Below, piece by piece: positions 1 through 6,028 of a DNA stretch of 64,000 nt; positions within the stretch are counted from its first letter, which is position 1, and the number at the start of each line of letters is the position of its first letter. Under the pieces are notes generated by a model that worked only from the letters and a program-made list of their open reading frames with translations, was not told the DNA's origin and did no database searches. The stretch comes from Aestuariivita sp. (GTDB lineage Bacteria; Pseudomonadota; Alphaproteobacteria; Rhodobacterales; Rhodobacteraceae): positions 930,001-994,000 of the forward strand of contig JAGYKE010000004.1 in NCBI GenBank assembly GCA_018401465.1, written 5' to 3'. The translations under genes were made by a program, and so were the position numbers.

Positions 1-217
1 GGGCCTGCAGGATGCCGTCATTGGTGAGCAGCAGAAGGCCTTCGCTGTCGCGGTCGAGCCGGCCTGCGGGATACATCCCGGGCATGTCGAGCACGCGCCC
101 CAGCCCCGGCCAGTTGCCGTCATCGGTGAACTGGCTGAGCATGTTCATCGGCTTGTTGAAGGCGATGAGGCGGGTTTCGCCTTTCGGGATGCGCGGGCGG
201 GGGCGCGGGCGGCTCAT
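1..217 (-). CDS. rRNA large-subunit pseudouridine synthase, RluE/RsuA type (N-terminal part)
   Basis: Partial gene; the 3' end lies beyond base 1 and only the first 72 codons are visible. The product begins MSRPRPRPRIPKGETRLIAF and carries the RsuA/RluB/E/F-type catalytic box GRLDRDSEGLLLLTNDG, which contains the catalytic Asp. This family isomerises uridine in ribosomal RNA in the cytoplasm. The start ATG (215–217) overlaps the TGA of the upstream YjbR-like gene as ATGA, which fixes the start and suggests translational coupling. The short basic N-terminus without an obvious S4 domain fits RluE better than RsuA or RluB, but the missing C-terminus leaves the subtype open. Confidence 0.85.
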   Translation of the reverse strand, partial: MSRPRPRPRIPKGETRLIAFNKPMNMLSQFTDDGNWPGLGRVLDMPGMYPAGRLDRDSEGLLLLTNDGILQA

Positions 218-567
218 GCCTGCCCTGCCTGCCACTTTGCCAGCCAGCGTTTCGGGGCCATCTCTTCCCAGGTGCGGTGCAGGCGGGCGCGGGCCCAGTC
301 AGGGTCAATTCGCCCCGCGGCGACGAGGATCAGGCCGTGGCTGGCATAGTGGTCGTGGTGCAGGAAGGTGGCGGGGTCGGCGGCGATCAGCGCCTCGCGT
401 TCCTCGATGGTTCCCTTGAAGACGGCAGCGTCGATCATGGGCGACCACCAGACCCACATCTTGCCATGCGCCTTGAGGTTGGGGTTGCCCCAGCTGACCG
501 CGTCTTCCACCTTCGGCAGGTTCAGCGACAGGGCGAGGGTGCGCAGGTCGGGCCAGGTAGCGATCAT
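214..567 (-). CDS. MmcQ/YjbR family protein
   Basis: A 117-residue cytoplasmic protein of the MmcQ/YjbR (CyaY-like fold, double-wing) family. The N-terminal LPKVEDAVSWGNPNLKAHGK stretch and the C-terminal segment rich in Trp, Arg and Lys are typical, and the length is normal for the family. The biochemical role of the family is poorly defined; a DNA-binding role has been proposed. Its ATG overlaps the end of the GIY-YIG gene (ATGA at 564–567) and its TGA overlaps the start of the pseudouridine synthase gene, so three genes form one tightly coupled unit on the minus strand. Confidence 0.8.
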   Translation of the reverse strand: MIATWPDLRTLALSLNLPKVEDAVSWGNPNLKAHGKMWVWWSPMIDAAVFKGTIEEREALIAADPATFLHHDHYASHGLILVAAGRIDPDWARARLHRTWEEMAPKRWLAKWQAGQA

Positions 568-1118
568 GGTTTTGCCTTGCTTCGGTCTTGCCGCGCCTCT
601 TCAAGCATTTGCGATCTGCCGGCCTTCAAGGCTTGGTGTCGGGGGGTCTGAATGCAGAGGTCAAGATTGAGCGGCGGTGCATGCTGGGCAATCAGTGTTT
701 TTTCTGCGGCTGCGGGCTGCGGGTTTGGCGTGACCGCAAGAAGTAGGTTTTCATGCATCCATAGAGACAATCGTTCCTCGGAAGCATAATCAAGCCCCCA
801 AGTCGGCGGGGAATTCGGTTTGGGAAGGTAGGTCGCTGTCAGTTCGAGCTGGTCACTGAGAAGATAAGCCAAGCTCTTGCGTGGAGAATGGTTCCTCGTC
901 TTTCCAGCGAAATGGCACCGACCCAACAAACCGCGCTTGCCTGCTGCCTTGCCGATGTAAATCAAGCCTTCGCGACATGGTTCGATCCATGGAAGCACGG
1001 AGTTCGGCTGGAGGAACAGCGCATACAGACCTGTCACCGGTTCAAGAGTAATGTCGCGTCGTGCTGTTCTTGGCCAATCGTAGGGGTTCAACATCGACAT
1101 CGGGCCTTGCTTGCTCAA
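564..1118 (-). CDS. GIY-YIG nuclease family protein
   Basis: A protein of up to 184 residues with a single GIY-YIG domain: GLYALFL near residues 30–36, GLIYIGKA near 51–58, a candidate catalytic Arg in GLLGR, and a distal Glu in EKTLIAQHAPPLN. No extra DNA-binding domain is evident. The longest start is TTG at 1118, overlapping the polA stop as TTGA; ATG codons at 1100 and 1094 are equally plausible. The gene is visibly poorer in GC than its neighbours (roughly mid-50s percent by eye) and uses codons they avoid, which suggests horizontal acquisition between polA and the YjbR gene. The target and role are unknown; candidates are a stand-alone repair, restriction or homing-type nuclease. Confidence 0.75.
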   Translation of the reverse strand: MSKQGPMSMLNPYDWPRTARRDITLEPVTGLYALFLQPNSVLPWIEPCREGLIYIGKAAGKRGLLGRCHFAGKTRNHSPRKSLAYLLSDQLELTATYLPKPNSPPTWGLDYASEERLSLWMHENLLLAVTPNPQPAAAEKTLIAQHAPPLNLDLCIQTPRHQALKAGRSQMLEEARQDRSKAKP

Positions 1119-3907
1119 TGCGCCTCGGCCCAGTTGGCGCCTTTCCCGGCATCCACCGTCAGTTTCACGGCGAGCTTCACCACCGGATCGCAGGCGCCTT
1201 CCATCACGTCGCGGGCGCGGGCGATGGTGTCGTCCACCGCGTCTTCGGCCACCTCGAACAGAAGTTCGTCATGGACCTGCAGCAGCATCTTCGCGGGCAG
1301 GCCTTCTATGGCTGCCTCCATCCGGATCATGGCGCGGCGGATGATGTCGGCGGCGGTGCCCTGAATGGGGGCGTTGATCGCGGCGCGCTGGGCGAAGCCT
1401 GCGGTCGGGCCTTTTGCGTTGATCTCGGGCGTGTGGATGCGGCGGCCGAAAAGCGTCTGGACATAGCCCTTGTCCTTCGCGAAGGCCTTGGTCGCGTCCA
1501 TGTAGTCGCGGATGCCGGGGAAGCGTTGGAAGTAGCGGTCGATGAAGCCCTGCGCCTCGGCCCTTGGTATCCGCAGGTTGCGGGCGAGGCCAAAGCCCGA
1601 AATCCCGTAGATCACGCCAAAATTGATCGCCTTGGCGCGGCGGCGGATGTCGGGGGTCATCTCGGCCAGCGGCACGTCGAACATTTCCGACGCGGTCATG
1701 GCGTGGATGTCGAGCCCGTCGGCAAAGGCCTGTTTCAGCTGCGGAATGTCGGCGATATGGGCAAGGATGCGCAGTTCGATCTGGGAATAGTCGAGGCTGA
1801 CAAGGACGCGCCCCGGTTCGGCGACAAAGGCTTCGCGGATGCGGCGGCCTTCTTCCGTGCGCACGGGGATGTTCTGCAGGTTCGGGTCGGTCGAGGCGAG
1901 GCGGCCCGTGGAGGCCCCCGCGATGGAATAGGAGGTGTGGACGCGCCCCGTTTCCGGGTTGATGTGGTCCTGCAGAGCGTCGGTATAGGTGGATTTCAGT
2001 TTGGACAATTGCCGCCAGTCAAGCACACGGCCCGGCAGGTCGTGTTCGGTGGCGAGGTCTTCGAGCACGTCGGCCCCGGTGGCATAGGCACCCGTCTTGC
2101 CGCGCTTGCCGCCGTCGAGGCCCATCTTGTCGAAGAGAATCTCGCCCAATTGCTTGGGGCTGCCGACATTGAAGGGTTCGCCTGCCAGTTCGTGGATTTC
2201 CGATTCCAGCGCCGCCATCTTCTGGGCAAAGGCGTTCGACATGCGGCTCAGCGTGTCGCGGTCGACCTTGATGCCCGCCATCTCCATCCGCGCCAGCACC
2301 GGCACCAAGGGGCGTTCCAGCGTCTCGTACACGGTGGTGACGCGCGACAGGTGCAGCTGCGGGCGGAACGTCTGCCAGAGCCGGAGGGTGATGTCGGCGT
2401 CCTCGGCCGCATAGGCCGTCGCCTCGTCGATGGGGACGTGATCGAAGGTGCGCGCGGACTTGCCCGACCCCAGCAGCGGCTTGATCGGGATGGGCGTGTG
2501 CGACAGGTAGCGTTCCGACAATGCGTCCATGCCGTGGCCGTGTTCGCCCCCGTGCAGCGCGTAGGACATCAGCATCGTGTCGTCGATGGGGGCCACGTCG
2601 ATGCCCGCCCGGGCGAAGACCTTGGCGTCGTATTTCATGTTCTGACCGATCTTGAGGATCGCGTCGTCCTCGAGCACCGGTTTCAGCATGGCAAGTGCCG
2701 TGTCGCGGTCGATCTGGCCTTCGGCCAGCGCGTCCGATCCGAAAAGATCGCCCGACTGCCCGGCCTTGTGGGTCAGCGGAATATAGCAGGCATGCCCCGC
2801 ATCGACGCAAAGCGATATGCCGACGATCTCGGCCTTCATCTCGTCAAGGCTGGTGGTTTCCGTGTCCACCGCCACATGGCCCACGGCGCGGATGCGGTCG
2901 ATCCAGACCTGAAGCGCGGCTTCGTCGCGGACGCAGTCATATCTGGCGGCGGCGAAGGCGGGCGCATCGGGGGACGGGGCGGCGTCGGGCGCAGGCGCTT
3001 CGGGGATCGCGGGGGCGGCAAGGCCCATCCGGTCGGCGATGCGCTTGGTCAGCGTGCGGAATTCCATCTGCGAGAGGAACTCCATCAGCCGCTCCGGGTC
3101 GGGGTCGCGCACTTCGAGATCGTCGAGCGTGAAGTCGAGCGGCGTGTCGCAGTCGAGCTGCACGAGTTTCTTCGACAATTCGATCTGGTCGCGCATGGCG
3201 ATAAGCGTTTCGCGGCGTTTCGGCTGGGGGACTTCGGAGGCGCGGTCGAGAAGCTCTTCCAGCGAGCCGAATTCGTTGATGAGAAGGGCCGCCGTCTTGA
3301 TGCCGATGCCGGGCGCGCCGGGGATGTTGTCGACGCTGTCGCCCGCCAAGGCCTGCACATCGACGACGCGGTCGGGGTAGACGCCGAATTTCTCGTGCAC
3401 TTCCTCGCGGTCGATGATGCGGTTCTTCATCGCGTCGAGCATCACGACCCCGTCGCCGACAAGCTGCATCAGGTCCTTGTCGGAGCTGATGATGGTGACG
3501 CGTCCGCCCGCGTCGCGCGCCTTGCAGGCGAGCGTGGCGATGATGTCGTCGGCCTCGTATCCTTGCAGTTCCTTGCAGGCGATGTTGAAGGCCAGCGTTG
3601 CCTCGCGCGTCAGGGGTATCTGCGGGCGCAGGTCCTGGGGCATCTCTTCGCGGTTGGCCTTGTACAGGTCGTACATGTCGTTGCGGAAGGTGTGGCTGCC
3701 CTTGTCGAAGATGACGGCGACATGGGTGGGCGCGTCGCCGCCGTTGTTCGCCTCGACATAGCGGAAGAGCATGTTGCAGAAGCCCGACACCGCGCCGATG
3801 GGCAGGCCATCGGACTTGCGCGTCAGCGGTGGCAGCGCGTGGTAGGCGCGGAAGATGAAGGCCGATCCGTCGATCAGGTGCAGGTGGTGTCCCTTGCCGA
3901 ATGCCAT
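1115..3907 (-). CDS. polA: DNA polymerase I
   Basis: A 930-residue replication and repair polymerase, essentially the length of the E. coli enzyme. Domains in order: 5'-3' flap exonuclease (about 1–290, with LIDGSAFIFRAYHALPP at the start), proofreading 3'-5' exonuclease with its metal-binding DTE intact at 348–350, and the family A polymerase domain with motif A (DYSQIELRILAHIA), motif B (RRAKAINFGVIYG) and motif C (QVHDELLFEV). Both nuclease activities and polymerase activity should therefore be present. The open frame extends 20 codons upstream, but ATG 3907 has a good AGGAGA ribosome-binding site and matches the family N-terminus. The GIY-YIG gene follows directly. Confidence 0.97.
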   Translation of the reverse strand: MAFGKGHHLHLIDGSAFIFRAYHALPPLTRKSDGLPIGAVSGFCNMLFRYVEANNGGDAPTHVAVIFDKGSHTFRNDMYDLYKANREEMPQDLRPQIPLTREATLAFNIACKELQGYEADDIIATLACKARDAGGRVTIISSDKDLMQLVGDGVVMLDAMKNRIIDREEVHEKFGVYPDRVVDVQALAGDSVDNIPGAPGIGIKTAALLINEFGSLEELLDRASEVPQPKRRETLIAMRDQIELSKKLVQLDCDTPLDFTLDDLEVRDPDPERLMEFLSQMEFRTLTKRIADRMGLAAPAIPEAPAPDAAPSPDAPAFAAARYDCVRDEAALQVWIDRIRAVGHVAVDTETTSLDEMKAEIVGISLCVDAGHACYIPLTHKAGQSGDLFGSDALAEGQIDRDTALAMLKPVLEDDAILKIGQNMKYDAKVFARAGIDVAPIDDTMLMSYALHGGEHGHGMDALSERYLSHTPIPIKPLLGSGKSARTFDHVPIDEATAYAAEDADITLRLWQTFRPQLHLSRVTTVYETLERPLVPVLARMEMAGIKVDRDTLSRMSNAFAQKMAALESEIHELAGEPFNVGSPKQLGEILFDKMGLDGGKRGKTGAYATGADVLEDLATEHDLPGRVLDWRQLSKLKSTYTDALQDHINPETGRVHTSYSIAGASTGRLASTDPNLQNIPVRTEEGRRIREAFVAEPGRVLVSLDYSQIELRILAHIADIPQLKQAFADGLDIHAMTASEMFDVPLAEMTPDIRRRAKAINFGVIYGISGFGLARNLRIPRAEAQGFIDRYFQRFPGIRDYMDATKAFAKDKGYVQTLFGRRIHTPEINAKGPTAGFAQRAAINAPIQGTAADIIRRAMIRMEAAIEGLPAKMLLQVHDELLFEVAEDAVDDTIARARDVMEGACDPVVKLAVKLTVDAGKGANWAEAH

Positions 3908-3976
3908 CGTCGTTCTCCTGTCTCGCCGGGGTTGTTTCTGGCGCTTGTGCGGCGCGAAGTCCAGCAAAGGGCGGCG

Positions 3977-4720
3977 TCAGGGCACAAGGTGCGTCCGGTG
4001 CGCGATCCTGACGGACAGAGGCAGCGGCGTCCATGCGCCGAAGGGCAGGCCCGCCCGGCGCAGCATGGCCCCGACCCAGGCGTTGCAGGTGCGCAGGAGG
4101 TGAAAGCGGCCCGTCGCCTCGAAGAAAGCATCGGTGGTGGAAAAGCCGGGATGATCGACGGGAATCGGTCCTCCGCCCGCATCCCGCGCGGCGGTGGCGA
4201 GGATGGCATCGACCAGTCTGTCATAGGTGGCCGTGTCCATCTGGACGCGCCATGTCGGAAAACCCGGATCGATCGGCCCGGCAAGGCTCAGCCGCAGGAC
4301 GGACGCATCGCCCGCCACGGCGCGCAGCGTCGCGCGCAGCGACAGGTCGTGCCATGTGGCGGTGGTGGTGTAGAAGTCGCGTGCGCCCCAGCCCGCGACC
4401 AGCCAGTCGGCGCCGGGATGGCCGAGCGGCAGGTCGGGCCCGCCGAAGGCGGCGAACCGCGCCCGCGTCGCATCGTCAAGCGGCAGGAGGATGTCGGTGT
4501 GGATCGGTCCGGCCAGAAGGTGGATCGTCACCGGCCCGTCCGGGCGAGCCTGCCCCGCCGGGGCGATCAGCGCGCCGATCGTCGCCGCAAGGACATAAAG
4601 CAGGGGGCCTGCGGCAAGGATCAGCGCAAGGCGGACAGGCGTCCTAATCGACCTTGCCCTCGAAGTCCTTGTGGATGTAGCGGCAGTCGCAATAGGGGCA
4701 TTCGACCCAGCCCGTGTCAT
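3977..4720 (-). CDS. DUF2459 (TIGR02117) family membrane-anchored protein
   Basis: Up to 247 residues. A hydrophobic segment at about residues 28–52 ([16 protein letters not shown]) should anchor it in the inner membrane, with the rest outside. The body matches DUF2459: [22 protein letters not shown], and a late [18 protein letters not shown] with a Cys in a position reminiscent of papain-like folds. Function is not established; TIGR02117 was historically flagged beside urease genes without proof. The only in-frame ATG is 4720, which lies 77 bases inside the zinc-finger gene. The next credible start would be an ATT just after that gene's stop, so the true N-terminus is uncertain. Confidence 0.75.
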   Translation of the reverse strand: MTRAGSNAPIATAATSTRTSRARSIRTPVRLALILAAGPLLYVLAATIGALIAPAGQARPDGPVTIHLLAGPIHTDILLPLDDATRARFAAFGGPDLPLGHPGADWLVAGWGARDFYTTTATWHDLSLRATLRAVAGDASVLRLSLAGPIDPGFPTWRVQMDTATYDRLVDAILATAARDAGGGPIPVDHPGFSTTDAFFEATGRFHLLRTCNAWVGAMLRRAGLPFGAWTPLPLSVRIAHRTHLVP

Positions 4721-4826
4721 GCGGGATCTGCAGCCAGACGCGGGGATGGCCCAGCGCGCCTTCGCCGCCGTCGCAGGAAATGCGGTAGTTGTCCACGATC
4801 CTGGTTTCCGGGGCTGCGATGGTCAT
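4644..4826 (-). CDS. zinc-finger protein, zf-CHCC / NDUFS6-like
   Basis: A 60-residue protein with the CHCC zinc-finger layout: a Cys in [17 protein letters not shown], the GHP His, and a terminal CPYCDCRYI pair. This is the bacterial relative of the mitochondrial complex I subunit NDUFS6, common as a stand-alone gene in alphaproteobacteria, so a role in NADH dehydrogenase assembly or structure is plausible but not shown here. It starts at ATG 4826 and its 3' end overlaps the start of the DUF2459 frame. The upstream neighbour (ABC ATPase) is divergent, so the 85-base gap must hold both promoters. Confidence 0.85.
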   Translation of the reverse strand: MTIAAPETRIVDNYRISCDGGEGALGHPRVWLQIPHDTGWVECPYCDCRYIHKDFEGKVD

Positions 4827-4911
4827 CTGCGGGCAGGTCCTTGCGGTTGCTGGCGGTCGGGCGATGCTCTAGGGGATTTATCGGGCAAGCCTGACAGGGG
4901 CAAGGGGCAGG

Positions 4912-5844
4912 GTGACACAGGACGCGATCCGCATCGAGGCTCTGGTGAAAACCTACCGCGCGCGCCGCGGGGGCGAGGACAAGACCGCCCTGAAGTGTGT
5001 CGATCTTGCCATCCCGCGCGGGTCGGTCTTCGGGCTTCTGGGGCCGAACGGGGCGGGCAAGTCGACGCTGATCAACATTCTGGCCGGTCTGGTGAAGAAG
5101 ACCAGTGGCCGCGTCGTGATCTGGGGCTTTGACCAGGACGTGAACCCGCGCCAGTCGCGCGCGGCGATCGGGGTGATGCCGCAGGAACTGAACCTTGATC
5201 CGTTCTTCACGCCGCGCGCCGCGCTCGAGGTGCAGGCGGGGCTTTACGGCGTGCCGAAGGCGCAGCGGCGCACGGACGAGATCCTTGCGATGGTGGGCCT
5301 GACCGACAAGGCCGAGGCCTATGCCCGCACGCTGTCGGGCGGCATGCGGCGGCGGCTGCTTCTGGGCAAGGCGCTGGTGCATCACCCCAACATCCTTGTG
5401 CTTGATGAGCCGACCGCGGGTGTGGACATCGAACTGCGCCAGATGCTGTGGGAGAACATCCGCAAGCTCAACCGCGACCGCGGCATGACGATCATCCTGA
5501 CCACGCATTACCTCGAAGAGGCCGAGGAGATGTGCGACGAGATCGCCATCATCAACCAGGGTGAAGTGGTCGCGCGGGACACCACCGCGCATCTTCTGGC
5601 GCGACTTGACGCCAAGACGATGGTGATCGAACCCGACGGCCCGGTGGACCGGCTTCCCGAAGGCGCAGGCATCGAGGCCGCGCGGCGCGCGGACGGGTCG
5701 ATCGCGCTGAGCTACCGGCGCGGCCAGACAGGGGCCGAGGCGGTGCTGGATGCGGTGCGCGCGGCGGGCATCACGATCCGCGACGTGCGCACGGAAGAGC
5801 CCGACCTGCAGGATGTCTTCCTGTCGCTGACGTCCTCACGCTGA
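4912..5844 (+). CDS. ABC-2 type exporter ATP-binding protein
   Basis: A 310-residue ATPase with all motifs intact: Walker A GPNGAGKST, Q-loop VMPQELNLD, signature LSGGMRRRLL, Walker B ILVLDEPTAGVD and switch His in LTTHYLEEAEEMCDEI. The long C-terminal extension after the NBD (about 230–310) is typical of the YadG/DrrA/CcmA-like group that partners a separate ABC-2 permease. Start GTG 4912 is preceded by a purine-rich AGGGGCAAGGGG. No permease gene lies beside it in this window, which is odd because these pairs are usually adjacent. The substrate is unknown. Confidence 0.9.
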   Translation: MTQDAIRIEALVKTYRARRGGEDKTALKCVDLAIPRGSVFGLLGPNGAGKSTLINILAGLVKKTSGRVVIWGFDQDVNPRQSRAAIGVMPQELNLDPFFTPRAALEVQAGLYGVPKAQRRTDEILAMVGLTDKAEAYARTLSGGMRRRLLLGKALVHHPNILVLDEPTAGVDIELRQMLWENIRKLNRDRGMTIILTTHYLEEAEEMCDEIAIINQGEVVARDTTAHLLARLDAKTMVIEPDGPVDRLPEGAGIEAARRADGSIALSYRRGQTGAEAVLDAVRAAGITIRDVRTEEPDLQDVFLSLTSSR

Positions 5845-5870
5845 GGCGCGCGCCCGGTTCCTGCGCAAGG

Positions 5871-5985
5871 CGGATTTCGACGCGAAATCCGGGTGGGAAA
5901 CCGACGCGGTTTCCCCCCTTGCGGATCGGTCTGCTCGGCGCGGAAACCGCGTCGGTTTCCATCCGTTTTCCACGCCGGAAAACGG
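5871..5985. repeat. Array of four related short hairpins (REP-like palindromes)
   Basis: Four consecutive perfect inverted repeats: 5871–5891 (9-bp arms CGGATTTCG/CGAAATCCG, loop ACG), 5895–5915 (GGGAAACCG/CGGTTTCCC, loop ACG), 5942–5960 (GGAAACCG/CGGTTTCC, loop CGT, so the reverse orientation) and 5963–5985 (CCGTTTTCC/GGAAAACGG, loop ACGCC). The arms are variants of one motif, which marks this as a repeated palindromic element rather than a single terminator. It fills the gap between the ABC ATPase and dnaE2. It could end transcription of the upstream gene, shield mRNA ends or be a mobile REP-type unit; none of this is shown. Confidence 0.75.
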
Positions 5986-5997
5986 GGACTCGAAAAA

Positions 5998-6012
5998 GAA
6001 CAAAACGTGAAT
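5998..6012. promoter_or_regulatory. Candidate LexA (SOS) box upstream of dnaE2
   Basis: GAAC-N7-GAAT, with spacer AAAACGT. The alphaproteobacterial LexA site is GTTC-N7-GTTC, equal to GAAC-N7-GAAC on the other strand, so this has one mismatch. It sits 17 bases before the likely ATG of dnaE2, a gene class known to be SOS-induced in these bacteria. Confidence 0.55.
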
Positions 6013-6028
6013 ATACTTGCGACTCACC

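Noticed and set aside
1061-4894. A 1277-codon open frame on the plus strand opposite polA
   Set aside because: It is the antisense shadow of polA and neighbours in high-GC DNA; the minus strand encodes complete, motif-bearing proteins and the shadow has low-complexity His/Arg/Gly composition.
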